Source: Desulfurobacterium thermolithotrophum DSM 11699
GTDB taxonomy: Bacteria; Aquificota; Aquificia; Desulfurobacteriales; Desulfurobacteriaceae
Direction: 5' to 3'
Length of the DNA: 64,000 nt
Assembly: GCF_000191045.1 (NCBI RefSeq)
Contig: NC_015185.1
Location: forward strand, 1,060,501-1,124,500
Both the position numbers and the translations under genes were made by a program. Under the pieces are notes generated by a model that worked only from the letters and a program-made list of their open reading frames with translations, had not been told where the DNA came from and did not search any database. The first letter of the stretch is position 1. Every line of letters begins with the position of its first letter. This document shows positions 25,690-35,860 of the stretch, piece by piece.

Positions 25690-27078
25690 TTGATAGATAC
25701 TCATGCCCATCTTCACTTTCCCCAATTTGACGAAGATAGAGAAGAAATAATAAGAGAATGTGAAAATAAGCTAGATGCAGTTATTACTGTTGGTGGTGAT
25801 TTAGAAGATAGTAAAAAAGCCGTAGAGCTTGCTATGTCAAGCAGAAAAATCTATGCTTCAGTCGGAATACATCCTCATGAAGCTAAAAACTATTCCGAAA
25901 AAGATTACGATAGGATAGTGGAAATTAGTAAGAGCTCTCCCAAAGTAGTTGCTCTTGGAGAGATGGGGCTTGATTTTTATAGAAACCTATCTTCGAAAGA
26001 AAAGCAATATGAAATCTTTGAAATGCAAATTGAAGCTGCAAGAGAGCTTAATCTACCAGTTATTATTCACTCAAGAAATGCAGGAAAGGAAACGGCAAGT
26101 TTTATAAGAACTAAATTTAAAGGAATTAAAGGTGTACTTCACTGTTTTAGTGGAGATAAAGAACTACTTAAAGCTGCTTTAGACGAAGGTCTTTATATTT
26201 CTTATGCTGGAATTGTCACCTATCCAAAAAACAGCGAACTGAGAGAAACATTAAAATATGTTCCGAGCTCAAGGCTACTTATAGAAACCGATTCTCCTTA
26301 CCTTGCGCCTCAGCCAGTAAGAGGAAAAAGAAACAAACCAGCTTATGTTGCCTATGTTGCAATGACTATTGCCAAAGAATTAGGATTAAGCTTTTTAGAT
26401 ATCGACAGAATGACCTCTTTAAATGCTAAAAGGCTTTTTGGTCTTTCTCTTACAGAAGAAGAAAAAAAAGAAAGACTTGCTTATACTGTAGGAAACAAGC
26501 TTTATGTTAACTTAACTTCTAAATGCCCATGTAGCTGTAAGTTTTGTTTTAGAGGAAAAGAAGATTTCATTCTTGGATATAACCTAAACTTAAGAAGAGA
26601 ACCAATTCCTGAAGAGTACATGTATAGGATTAAAAATCCCGGAATATACGATGAGATAGTTTTTTGTGGTTATGGGGAACCTTTTGAAAGATTTGATGTC
26701 TTGAAAAAGGTCGCAGAGTGGATAAGAAAAATGGGAGGAAAGCATCTCAGAGTAGATACCTGTGGACTTGGATATCTTATAACAGGAAGAGAAAATATTC
26801 TTGACGAACTTAAAGGGCTTATTGATACTTTTAACGTTAGTGTTAATGCTTCAGCTCCTGAAGAATACTATGAAATAGTTAGACCAAAATTTGGAAGCGG
26901 AAGTTGGGAATCTCTTTTAAAATTTATAAAAGATGCAAAGAGAAAAGGTTTTAAAGTTATTATTTCTGCAGTAAATTACCCAGGCTTTAATGAGAAAGCT
27001 TTTATAGATTTGGCAAATAGACTACAAGTTGACTTTAAAATCAGAAATTTTAAGAGGTTTGGAAAATGGGAAGAGTAG
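25690..27078 (+). CDS. TatD-family nuclease fused to a radical-SAM domain
   Basis: A 462-residue fusion from TTG 25690, which has a GAGGAGG site 5 bp upstream (an ATG at 25654 lies inside the previous gene and lacks one). Residues 1-255 are a TatD metal-dependent hydrolase: IDTHAHLHF, GIHPHEAKNY, ALGEMGLDFYRN, PVIIHSRNAG, and IETDSPYLAPQPVRGK. Residues ~265-460 are a radical-SAM domain with CPCSCKFC (CxxxCxxC) and a FCGYGEPFERFD segment. Separate TatD-associated radical SAM proteins are known; here they are one chain. Ends overlapping the nikR start by 13 bp. Confidence 0.9.
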   Translation: MIDTHAHLHFPQFDEDREEIIRECENKLDAVITVGGDLEDSKKAVELAMSSRKIYASVGIHPHEAKNYSEKDYDRIVEISKSSPKVVALGEMGLDFYRNLSSKEKQYEIFEMQIEAARELNLPVIIHSRNAGKETASFIRTKFKGIKGVLHCFSGDKELLKAALDEGLYISYAGIVTYPKNSELRETLKYVPSSRLLIETDSPYLAPQPVRGKRNKPAYVAYVAMTIAKELGLSFLDIDRMTSLNAKRLFGLSLTEEEKKERLAYTVGNKLYVNLTSKCPCSCKFCFRGKEDFILGYNLNLRREPIPEEYMYRIKNPGIYDEIVFCGYGEPFERFDVLKKVAEWIRKMGGKHLRVDTCGLGYLITGRENILDELKGLIDTFNVSVNASAPEEYYEIVRPKFGSGSWESLLKFIKDAKRKGFKVIISAVNYPGFNEKAFIDLANRLQVDFKIRNFKRFGKWEE

Positions 27079-27473
27079 CTCGTTTTGCAGTTTCAATTGA
27101 TGAAAAACTTTTAGAAAAGTTTGACCAATACATTGAAAAAAAGGGATATGTTAGTCGTTCAGAAGCAGTTAGGGACTTAATTAGAAACGCTTTAATAGAG
27201 GAATCTATAGGGGAAGACAGGGAAGTTTTTGGTACTATAACCATAGTTTATGATCACCATCAGAAAGAGCTTGCGGAAAAGATAACAGACATAGAACACG
27301 GTTACTTAAAAAACATAATTTCTACAATGCATATTCATATTGACCATAATCACTGTCTTGAAACAATTGCGGTAAGAGGCAAGGCAAGTGTAATCAAGGA
27401 ATTAGCAGATAAGATTATCACCCTCAAAGGCGTAAAGCATGGAAAGTTAGTTGTTACCGGTATAGAACCTTGA
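27066..27473 (+). CDS. nikR: Nickel-responsive regulator NikR
   Basis: NikR is a ribbon-helix-helix repressor that senses Ni(II) and controls nickel uptake and sometimes hydrogenase or urease genes. The 135-residue protein has the RHH domain (residues 3-45, RFAVSIDEKLLEKFDQYI) and the ACT-like metal domain with the nickel ligands in HIHIDHNHCLE (His, His and Cys) plus an upstream His. For a hydrogen-oxidising Aquificota member nickel is needed for NiFe hydrogenases. No nickel transporter gene lies beside it, so its operator targets are elsewhere. Confidence 0.93.
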   Translation: MGRVARFAVSIDEKLLEKFDQYIEKKGYVSRSEAVRDLIRNALIEESIGEDREVFGTITIVYDHHQKELAEKITDIEHGYLKNIISTMHIHIDHNHCLETIAVRGKASVIKELADKIITLKGVKHGKLVVTGIEP

Positions 27474-27497
27474 ACTCTTTTTCCTACAGTCTATATT
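27470..27497 (+). promoter_or_regulatory. Candidate promoter of yebC operon
   Basis: TTGAAC (27470-27475) and TATATT (27492-27497) are spaced 16 bp and lie between nikR and yebC, 33 bp upstream of the GTG start. Confidence 0.5.
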
Positions 27498-27530
27498 GGA
27501 CTAGCGGAAATCAATTAAAGGAGGTTTACT

Positions 27531-28274
27531 GTGGCTGGACATTCCAAATGGGCAAATATTAGACATAGAAAAGCTGCACAAGATGCAAAGCGTGGAAAAA
27601 TTTACACAAAATTAGCAAGAGAAATAACTGTTGCAGCAAGAGAAGGAGGAGGAGATCCAGAAACCAATCCAAGATTAAGAGCTGCTATTGAGCGAGCAAG
27701 AAAATTTAATATGCCTAAGGAAAACATTGAAAGGGCAATAAAAAGAGGAACAGGAGAAATTGCAGGAGAGGCTTACGAGGAAGTTACATATGAAGGTTAT
27801 GGTCCAGGTGGTGTTGCAATTATTGTAAAGTGTCTTACCGATAATAGAAACAGAACTGCTGCAGAAGTAAGACATGCTTTTTCAAAGCATGGTGGAAATT
27901 TAGGAACTTCCGGTTGTGTTTCATGGATGTTCGAAAGAAAGGGAATAATTACAATTCCAGCAGAAAACTATGATGAAGATACAGTTATGATGGCTGTAAT
28001 AGAAGCAGGTGCAGATGATGTAGTGAAGGAAGAAAGTTATTTTGTTGTTTATACTCAAGCTCAGGATTTAGAGGATGTAAGAAAGGCTATTCTTGATGCA
28101 GGTCTTGAGATTGAAGAATCAAAATTAGACTTAATTCCTCAAAATACAACAAGAGTAGAAGGAGAAACAGCTCTTAAAGTTCTCAAGCTTCTTGAAGCAC
28201 TTGAAGACTTAGATGATGTTCAAGAAGTCTACTCGAACTTTGACATGCCTGAAGAGGTTATGAGTAATGCGTAA
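27531..28274 (+). CDS. yebC: YebC/PmpR-family transcription/translation regulator
   Basis: A 247-residue YebC family protein. The start is GTG 27531 behind AAAGGAGG, giving the diagnostic [21 protein letters not shown]. The acidic middle and C-terminal domains have the family length. YebC proteins were described as DNA-binding regulators and more recently linked to relief of ribosome stalling. The stop overlaps the start of the lytic transglycosylase gene by 8 bp. Confidence 0.95.
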   Translation: MAGHSKWANIRHRKAAQDAKRGKIYTKLAREITVAAREGGGDPETNPRLRAAIERARKFNMPKENIERAIKRGTGEIAGEAYEEVTYEGYGPGGVAIIVKCLTDNRNRTAAEVRHAFSKHGGNLGTSGCVSWMFERKGIITIPAENYDEDTVMMAVIEAGADDVVKEESYFVVYTQAQDLEDVRKAILDAGLEIEESKLDLIPQNTTRVEGETALKVLKLLEALEDLDDVQEVYSNFDMPEEVMSNA

Positions 28275-29361
28275 ATCATTTTTTGCTATAGCTTCTGCTT
28301 TGATTTTATCAGGAGCTCCAGCTGTTTTTGGAGCTCCTGATAACTCAATAGTATCTACAGTTTACAGTGAAGCTGCAATTCTTCTAGGTAGTAGTACTTC
28401 TCAAAAAAGCAAACTTCCAAATACAAAACTTTCTATTCCATGGGATAAGCCTTCCTTTCAGTTTTGGCTTTCTTACTACAAGAACAACTGGAACAGGATG
28501 AAACTCTTTTCTTTGCTTGATAACTTTAAAGTTTTTTATCCAACTGTAAAACGAATTTTCAAAGAAGAAGGTATTCCAGAAGACCTTGTTTTCCTTGCTG
28601 TAGTGGAAAGTAACGGAAATCCTTCAGCTGTTTCAAAAGCAGGTGCAGCGGGTCTTTGGCAGTTAATGCCAGCTACCGCAAAGCTTTATGGTCTTAAGGT
28701 AAACAGATACATAGACGAAAGATTTGATATAGAAAAGTCTACACATGCAGCTGCTAAGTATTTGAAATATCTTCATTCCCTTTTTGGTAGATGGGATCTT
28801 GCAATAGCAGCCTATAATGCCGGTCCTGGAACAATCTTTAAAAGATTAAAATTAGTTGGAGCGGAACACTTTTGGGATTTAACTAAGCTTCCTGATGAAA
28901 CTTTAAACTATGTTCCAAAATTCTATGCAATTCTTTCTATTATTAAAGAAAAAAGTTTTTTTGAAAACAAAAAAAACTCAGCTGCTCTTTTAAAAATAAA
29001 AGTTCTATCTAAGACCTCTCTTTATCGAATATCTAAAAAACTAAAAGTCCCTTACTACATCACAAAGAGATTTAATAGTCAATATAGAAGAAGAATAGTT
29101 CCGGCAGGCCATTACGTGTACATACCATCTAAGTTTGTGAAAAGGACAAATTTACTTAAGTACATATCTTCTTCAAAGATTTATGTCTATATACCTAAGA
29201 AAAGAGAAAAAATTGTTTCTATTGCAAGACGATTTGGAGCAGATGCTAAGCTGATAAAAGAAATTAATAGATTGAAAAGAACTGTTGTTTACAGAGGACA
29301 GACAATTTTAATAGTTAAAACAGACTACAAAAAGGAAGCAGTAGAAAATGGGAATAGTTAA
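28267..29361 (+). CDS. Lytic transglycosylase with LysM domains (MltD-like)
   Basis: A 364-residue secreted muramidase. A signal peptide (residues 1-22, ending FGA) comes first. The SLT domain (~95-215) has the catalytic Glu in [14 protein letters not shown], then [17 protein letters not shown] and [14 protein letters not shown]-terminal LysM-like repeats (~245-355) follow, with [19 protein letters not shown]. This layout equals MltD. It cleaves peptidoglycan glycan strands in the periplasm; the LysM part holds it on the wall. Neighbours exbB, a PBP and the SPOR protein also act on the envelope. Confidence 0.88.
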   Translation: MRKSFFAIASALILSGAPAVFGAPDNSIVSTVYSEAAILLGSSTSQKSKLPNTKLSIPWDKPSFQFWLSYYKNNWNRMKLFSLLDNFKVFYPTVKRIFKEEGIPEDLVFLAVVESNGNPSAVSKAGAAGLWQLMPATAKLYGLKVNRYIDERFDIEKSTHAAAKYLKYLHSLFGRWDLAIAAYNAGPGTIFKRLKLVGAEHFWDLTKLPDETLNYVPKFYAILSIIKEKSFFENKKNSAALLKIKVLSKTSLYRISKKLKVPYYITKRFNSQYRRRIVPAGHYVYIPSKFVKRTNLLKYISSSKIYVYIPKKREKIVSIARRFGADAKLIKEINRLKRTVVYRGQTILIVKTDYKKEAVENGNS

Positions 29362-30139
29362 GGAAACAGATACAGTAGTTCTTTACGATTCTGAAAAAGA
29401 TAAGAAGTATTTTCTTAATCTCTCACTTGCAAAAGGGAAGTTTAATACTGATAAAGGAGAGATAAATATTCAGGATCTCATTGGAAAAAAGTATGGTTCA
29501 GTAATAGAAACTCATAAAGGTTTTAAATACGTAATTCTTCCCTGTACTCTTTATGATTTCATTATGTATAAGCTTAACAGACTAACGCAAATAATTTATC
29601 CCAAGGATTCAGCTTATATAGCTCTCAGATTAAATGTAAAACCTGGTGATTTAGTGGTGGAGAGCGGTATAGGAAGTGGAGCAATGACAGCTGTTTTCGC
29701 TCATATTGTTGGGGATTCTGGAAAAGTGGTAAGTTATGAAAGAAGAGAAGAATTTATAAAGAATGCTCTTTCTAATCTTCGTAAATTAGGTCTTGATCAC
29801 AGAGTAAAGGTTAAGCATAGGGATATTGCAGAAGGTTTTGATGAAACTGAGGCTGACGCAGTTTTTTTAGATGTAAGAGAACCTTGGCTTTACATAGATA
29901 AGGCATACAAAGCACTTAAAACAGGAAATATGCTTGGTATTCTTGTTCCTACAGTTAATCAGGTAATTGAAGTTTTAAAGAAAATAGAAAAGTTTCCTTT
30001 TATAGATGTAGAAGTATCAGAAATACTTCTTAGGAAGTATAAAACAGTTCCAGAAAGGTTAAGACCCGAAGATAGAATGCCAGCTCATACAGCTTATCTT
30101 ATATTTGCTAGAAAATTACCCGGTATCGTAGAGGTATAG
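29348..30139 (+). CDS. trmI: tRNA (adenine-58-N1)-methyltransferase TrmI
   Basis: A 263-residue SAM-dependent methyltransferase of the TrmI/Gcd14 family. The family start (a small beta domain) is followed by IYPKDSAYIALRLNVKPGD and the SAM-binding VVESGIGSGAMTAVFAHIVG; VFLDVREPW matches the D-x-x-x-P active-site region. It makes m1A at position 58 in tRNA T-loops, a modification needed for growth at high temperature in Thermus. It starts inside the end of the preceding gene. Confidence 0.92.
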   Translation: MGIVKETDTVVLYDSEKDKKYFLNLSLAKGKFNTDKGEINIQDLIGKKYGSVIETHKGFKYVILPCTLYDFIMYKLNRLTQIIYPKDSAYIALRLNVKPGDLVVESGIGSGAMTAVFAHIVGDSGKVVSYERREEFIKNALSNLRKLGLDHRVKVKHRDIAEGFDETEADAVFLDVREPWLYIDKAYKALKTGNMLGILVPTVNQVIEVLKKIEKFPFIDVEVSEILLRKYKTVPERLRPEDRMPAHTAYLIFARKLPGIVEV

Positions 30140-30144
30140 TTGAA

Positions 30145-30765
30145 ATGAGTGTTTTAGAGCTCTTACAAAAATCAGGAATTATAGGCTATTTTCTTTTGTT
30201 TCTTTCAGTTATTTCGGTAGCTATTATTATAGAGAAGTTTATTGTTCTTCGTCTTTCAAAACTTGTACCTAAAGAGGACTTAAGATTAATAGTTGATTTT
30301 CTAAGTGAAGGAAATATTGGAGATGCTGTAGAGTTTTGTAAGAAAAGAAAAAGTTTCTTAACTTCCATAGTTCTTGATGCTTTAAAAAATATTGGAAAAC
30401 CTACAAAAGAAAACTTTCTCAACGCGTTTGAAGTAACAGCAAAAAGGAAGTTTATGGAAATAGAAAGAGGTATGCCTCTCCTTGCAACAATAGCCGCAGT
30501 TTCACCTCTTTTAGGACTTGTTGGAACGGTTCTTGGAATGATTAAAATATTTGGAGTCCTGACTGCTGGAAGTACAGCTATTGGCAATCCTCAAGAGCTC
30601 TCAGCAGGAATTGCAGAAGCTCTCCTTACTACAGTTTTTGGCTTATTAGTTGCCATTCCAGCACTTTTTATGTACAACCTATTCCAAAGAAAACTTGATA
30701 AGATAGCAGCTGAAGTTGAGTCTGCAGGAGTCTTAATAGCTAATAATTTTAAAGGTCTTAAGTGA
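30145..30765 (+). CDS. exbB: MotA/TolQ/ExbB-family proton channel
   Basis: A 206-residue ExbB/TolQ protein with three membrane segments (residues ~12-33, 110-135, 155-180) and the family stretch ATIAAVSPLLGLVGTVLGMIKIF (in part), with GIAEALLTTVFGLLVAIPAL after it. It powers TonB- or Tol-type outer-membrane work. The usual partner exbD/tolR does not follow; the next gene is a PBP. A TonB-like protein is encoded 23 kb away at 53680. Confidence 0.9.
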   Translation: MSVLELLQKSGIIGYFLLFLSVISVAIIIEKFIVLRLSKLVPKEDLRLIVDFLSEGNIGDAVEFCKKRKSFLTSIVLDALKNIGKPTKENFLNAFEVTAKRKFMEIERGMPLLATIAAVSPLLGLVGTVLGMIKIFGVLTAGSTAIGNPQELSAGIAEALLTTVFGLLVAIPALFMYNLFQRKLDKIAAEVESAGVLIANNFKGLK

Positions 30766-30783
30766 GATTAAACAGGTTGAGAC

Positions 30784-32016
30784 ATGAAGAAAGTTCAAGT
30801 TTTAGGAAGCTTACTTTTACTGTTTACTCTATTTGGATTTGTAGTTCATAATGATTCGGAAGAAAAAGGAAAAATCGAAAGGAAAGAAACTTCCTTTGAA
30901 TTTAAAGAAACTGAGATTAAATCATCCTATGAAAAATTAAATAAGCTTTTAAGAGATTTTTCTTATCAATATTACCTTTTTAAAAAAGCTAAGTTAGAAA
31001 AAGGAAAATATGTTTACCATGATAAAGACTTAACTATAATTTTTACTGTTGATCCTCAATTTCAAGAAATACTTGAAAAGAAATTTAAATACTTTAAGAT
31101 TAAGTACGGAGCATATGTTGCGCTTGATGCCTTAACTGGAAAGGTTCTTGCAACAGTTTCAAGTCTTGATTATCCAGATCTTACAATAAAAAGAACTTTT
31201 CCCACAGCTTCAACATTTAAAATTATAACCGCTGCAACAGCGATAGAAACAGGTATTGCTGACCTCAATACTTCTTTTATTTGTGGTGGACACGATGACT
31301 CTTGTTCTCCATCTGTTTGGCTTAACAGTAAATACAGGGTAAAAAGGAATATGAAGGATTCGTTTGCATTCTCTTCAAATCCATTTTTTGGAAATCTTGG
31401 TAGACTCATCGGAGAAGAAAATCTCTTAAAATTTGCTGAAAAGTTCGGATTCAATAGAAAGGACTACGGGTTTCCATGGGGAATTATGAGAAAACCTCTT
31501 GATGGTTACGATTTAGCTTTAATGGCAGCAGGTCTTGGCGAGACAAGAACAAGTCCTTTTCATGAAGCTTTAATAGCTCTCACTATAGAAAATCAAGGAA
31601 TTATGTTAAAACCCTCGTTAATAGAAAAAGTTTATGATTCAGATGGTAAGTTGTTGTTCTCTTTCAAAAAAGAGAAACTGGCAAAGGTTGTATCTCTATC
31701 AACAGCAAATAAAATAAAAACCATGATGCTTATGACTGTAAAGTATGGAACTGTCTCTGATAGAAAATATTTTAGGAAACTTAAATGGCAGTATCCAAAC
31801 TTAGTAATTGGCGGAAAGAGTGGAACTCTTTCGGAGCTGACATACCCCGAAGGTAGGTGCGAGTGGTTTACTGGTTTTATGGAATATGGAGGTAAAAAAA
31901 TAGCATTTTCTTCACTTGCAGTTAACGGAAGTAAATATTACCTATCGGGATATGAGTTAGCGGCAGTAGCATCTATGGATTTTGTTAAACTTAACTCTAC
32001 TTTTGCTAAAAATTAA
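30784..32016 (+). CDS. Penicillin-binding protein, transpeptidase domain only
   Basis: A 410-residue protein with an N-terminal anchor (residues 5-22) and one penicillin-binding transpeptidase domain. The catalytic SxxK is S143-TFK, SxN is SSN at 198-200, and KSGT near residue 352 is the third motif. It is shorter than class B PBPs (FtsI/PBP2, ~600 residues) and lacks the dimerisation domain, so it may serve as a dedicated D,D-transpeptidase or resemble the transpeptidase-only enzymes called DacB-independent types (uncertain). It starts 18 bp after exbB. Confidence 0.85.
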   Translation: MKKVQVLGSLLLLFTLFGFVVHNDSEEKGKIERKETSFEFKETEIKSSYEKLNKLLRDFSYQYYLFKKAKLEKGKYVYHDKDLTIIFTVDPQFQEILEKKFKYFKIKYGAYVALDALTGKVLATVSSLDYPDLTIKRTFPTASTFKIITAATAIETGIADLNTSFICGGHDDSCSPSVWLNSKYRVKRNMKDSFAFSSNPFFGNLGRLIGEENLLKFAEKFGFNRKDYGFPWGIMRKPLDGYDLALMAAGLGETRTSPFHEALIALTIENQGIMLKPSLIEKVYDSDGKLLFSFKKEKLAKVVSLSTANKIKTMMLMTVKYGTVSDRKYFRKLKWQYPNLVIGGKSGTLSELTYPEGRCEWFTGFMEYGGKKIAFSSLAVNGSKYYLSGYELAAVASMDFVKLNSTFAKN

Positions 32017-32027
32017 CGGAGGTGGCA

Positions 32028-32369
32028 ATGTGTGTTTTCTGCAAGATAATTAATAAAGAACTTCCTGCAAAGATAGTTTACGAAGATGAGCTTGTAGTAG
32101 CATTTCATGATATCAATCCTCAAGCTCCTATTCATATTCTAATAGTTCCTAAAGAACACATTCCAACGGTAAATGACTTAGAAGAAAAGCATAAAGAGTT
32201 AATAGGGCACATATTCTTAGTTGCTAAGAAAATAGCTAAGGATATGGGATTTGCAGAAAATGGTTACAGAATTTTGATTAACTGTAATAAAGACGGAGGA
32301 CAAGAAATATACCACATACACTATCATCTATTTGCAGGAAAACCATTAGGAAAAATGATTTGTGAGTAG
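32028..32369 (+). CDS. HIT-family nucleotide hydrolase (HinT-like)
   Basis: A 113-residue HIT protein from ATG 32028 (MCVFCKIINKELPAKIVYED). A GTG at 32022 is within the GGAGGTGG ribosome-binding site, so it is unlikely to be the start. The normal HIT triad motif His-x-His-x-His appears as HIHYHLFAGKPLG. Members hydrolyse nucleoside phosphoramidates (AMP-lysine and similar). CxxC at residues 2-5 may bind zinc, as in related proteins. Confidence 0.93.
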   Translation: MCVFCKIINKELPAKIVYEDELVVAFHDINPQAPIHILIVPKEHIPTVNDLEEKHKELIGHIFLVAKKIAKDMGFAENGYRILINCNKDGGQEIYHIHYHLFAGKPLGKMICE

Positions 32370-32375
32370 TAGAGT

Positions 32376-32402
32376 AGGTAGAGCTCCCTGAGAGCTCTAC
32401 TT
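32376..32402. terminator. Shared hairpin between convergent hit and hisE
   Basis: GTAGAGCTC (32378-32386) pairs with GAGCTCTAC (32392-32400), a perfect 9-bp stem between two converging genes; it overlaps the hisE stop codon (32397-32399). No long T run exists on either side, so it is a modest terminator. Confidence 0.5.
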
Positions 32403-32687
32403 CATTCTCTTTTGAAGTTCTTCTCCTATCTCATCAAGAGTTATCCCTTTATTTACAAGAGCTACTAACAGGTGGTATATAAGATCCGCTGTTTCATAAA
32501 CAGTATGATTTTTGTCACCAGACTTAAAGGCTAATATAGTTTCTACTGCTTCTTCTCCTACTTTCTGTAGAATTTTATCTTCTCCTTTTCTAAAAAGTTT
32601 TGCTGTGTATGAACCCTCTGGCAATTTTTCTTTTCTTTCTTCAACTATCTTATAAAGCTCGTTTACCACCTCACAAAACTTACTCAT
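32397..32687 (-). CDS. hisE: Phosphoribosyl-ATP pyrophosphatase
   Basis: HisE removes pyrophosphate from phosphoribosyl-ATP, the second step of histidine synthesis. The 96-residue protein has the all-alpha MazG-like motif [17 protein letters not shown] and [17 protein letters not shown]. It overlaps hisI by 8 bp; in many bacteria the two are fused in one chain, here they are separate. Confidence 0.94.
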   Translation of the reverse strand: MSKFCEVVNELYKIVEERKEKLPEGSYTAKLFRKGEDKILQKVGEEAVETILAFKSGDKNHTVYETADLIYHLLVALVNKGITLDEIGEELQKRMK

Positions 32688-33032
32688 CTTCTCTCTCCGC
32701 CAGTTTTCTAAAAAAGCAGCTATACTCTCCTGTATGGCACGCTACACCAGTTTGTTCAACTTCATATAGCAGCGTATCTTCATCGCAGTCAATATAAACA
32801 TTTACCACTTTCTGAACATGTCCTGAAGTTTCACCTTTTTTCCAGAGCTCTTTTCTGGAACGGGAGTAGTAATGGGCAAATCCCGTTTCAAGAGTCTTTT
32901 CTAATGCTTCTTTATTTACGTATGCCACCATCAAAACTTTTTTGGTATTAACATCTTGAGTTACAACTGGAATAAGACCATTTCCTTTTTCAAAGTCTAT
33001 TTTGTTCAAAAGACTTCTATCTACCTTCAACA

Positions 33033-33033
<1 letters not shown>
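32680..33033 (-). CDS. hisI: Phosphoribosyl-AMP cyclohydrolase
   Basis: HisI opens the adenine ring of phosphoribosyl-AMP in histidine synthesis. The 117-residue protein has [19 protein letters not shown], the zinc-binding [15 protein letters not shown] and CHTGEYSCF. It is coupled to ahcY by a 1-bp overlap and to hisE by 8 bp. The rest of the his pathway is outside the window. Confidence 0.95.
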
Positions 33034-34301
<1,268 letters not shown>

Positions 34302-35306
34302 TTATTTTCTTCTTAATAGATGTTTAATCTTTTCGTAAATCTCAGGAAGTCTATCAACTATTGTTTGAATTTTTTTCCATTCTCTATAAGGCCTTGCAGG
34401 AAATCCAGCATAGGTACCCGGCTTTTTAATACTCTTTGTTATTCCTGCCTTTGCTCCAACTGTAACGTTACTTGCTATTTCTATATGACCTGCTACTCCA
34501 ACCTTTCCAGCAAGAGTTACAAAATCTCCGATTTTTGTACTTCCCGAAATTCCAACCTGGGAAACGATAAAACAGTACTTTCCAATCTTGACGTTGTGTC
34601 CTATCTGAACAAGGTTGTCAATTTTTGTTCCTTCTCCAATTACCGTATCCCCTATGGTTCCCCTATCTATTGTGGTGTTTGCTCCTATTTCTACAAAATC
34701 CTCTATTATTACTCTCCCTGTTTGAGGTACCTTATAGATTTTCACATCCTTTTTACTAAAAGCATAACCAAAACCATCTGAACCAATAACACTTCCAGCG
34801 TGTATTCTGACAAATCTTCCAACTTTTGTTCTTTCATAGATTGTTACATTAGGAAAGATTACTGTGTTGTCTCCTATTTCACAGTCATTTCCTATGTAAA
34901 CTCCCGGAAAAATTTTTACTTCTTTGCCTATTTTTGTACCCTTCCCAATAAAAACATTATCTCCAATGTAACAGTCTTCTCCAATTGTTGTTGTATCTGA
35001 AATTATTGCTCTATCAGATATTTTAGGTTCAGGAAGTCTTTCTGGATAAAAGACAGATAAAGCTTTTGCAAAGGCTACATAGGGCTCTTCACAAAGGAGC
35101 TGAGCTATTTTAAGTTCAGGAATTTCTTTTTCTAAAATGACAGCTGAGGCTTTAGTGGTCTTTAAAAATTTTCTATATTTTGGATTTGTGAGAAAAGTTA
35201 AGTCTCCTTCCTCAGCTGTTTGTATCTCAGAAACTCCTTTGATTTCTACTTCAGAATCGCCAATTAGCTTACAACCTAAAATCTCTACTAATTCCTTTAA
35301 CTTCAT
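34302..35306 (-). CDS. lpxD: UDP-3-O-acylglucosamine N-acyltransferase
   Basis: LpxD adds the N-linked acyl chain in lipid A synthesis. The 334-residue protein has an N-terminal uridine-binding domain (residues 1-95, with LTFLTNPKYRKFL) and a left-handed beta-helix of hexapeptide repeats ([I/V]GxxxxI) with the catalytic His in LVQIGHNVKIGKYC. It overlaps the skp gene by 4 bp, in the common bamA-skp-lpxD order. Confidence 0.95.
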   Translation of the reverse strand: MKLKELVEILGCKLIGDSEVEIKGVSEIQTAEEGDLTFLTNPKYRKFLKTTKASAVILEKEIPELKIAQLLCEEPYVAFAKALSVFYPERLPEPKISDRAIISDTTTIGEDCYIGDNVFIGKGTKIGKEVKIFPGVYIGNDCEIGDNTVIFPNVTIYERTKVGRFVRIHAGSVIGSDGFGYAFSKKDVKIYKVPQTGRVIIEDFVEIGANTTIDRGTIGDTVIGEGTKIDNLVQIGHNVKIGKYCFIVSQVGISGSTKIGDFVTLAGKVGVAGHIEIASNVTVGAKAGITKSIKKPGTYAGFPARPYREWKKIQTIVDRLPEIYEKIKHLLRRK

Positions 35307-35839
35307 TGTCTTGCCTGCTTGTTGTAGAGTTTAATAATAGTTTGTGTAAGATCATACTTAGGATCTGCTGTAATTACTCCCGCTTCTCTTACTTCAACAA
35401 TCATAGGAATGTTTTTTTCCTTGCGATAATTGTTAATTAGCTTTACAACTTCATTGATTATTTCCATAGTATATTGTTTTTCTAAATTAGCTATTTCTAT
35501 TTGTGCATCCTGACGAAATCTTCGAAGATCTCTTATTTTCTGCTGGAGCTGTCTTTCTTTATCTGTCTTTGCCTGTGCACTGAGAACAGGACTTTTGAGT
35601 TCTTCTTTTAGTTTGTTTATTTCCTTTTCTCTTTTCTTAATCTCTTCTCTAGCCTTAGTAATCTTTGACTCAAGAATTGCTTTTGCTTGTTTTCCTTTAT
35701 TAGAGTTGTTTATTATTTCCTGCATGTTTACGTAATAAACAGCAAATTGTTGCTGCTTAAATGTTTTTTCCTTTGCTGCTAGAGAACTTCCACCTGTTAT
35801 AAGTGAAAATAAAGTTGCAATCAAGATTGCTCTTTTCAT
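35303..35839 (-). CDS. skp: OmpH/Skp-family periplasmic chaperone
   Basis: A 178-residue periplasmic protein with a signal peptide (residues 1-21, ending SLAA) and a long coiled-coil pair (about 45-120) of the OmpH/Skp prefoldin-like fold. It chaperones outer-membrane proteins to BamA, which is encoded just upstream (21 bp). A predicted core start QQFAVYYVNMQEIINNSNKG fits the family. Confidence 0.9.
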   Translation of the reverse strand: MKRAILIATLFSLITGGSSLAAKEKTFKQQQFAVYYVNMQEIINNSNKGKQAKAILESKITKAREEIKKREKEINKLKEELKSPVLSAQAKTDKERQLQQKIRDLRRFRQDAQIEIANLEKQYTMEIINEVVKLINNYRKEKNIPMIVEVREAGVITADPKYDLTQTIIKLYNKQARQ

Positions 35840-35860
35840 AATTATCCTCCTTTAAAAACG

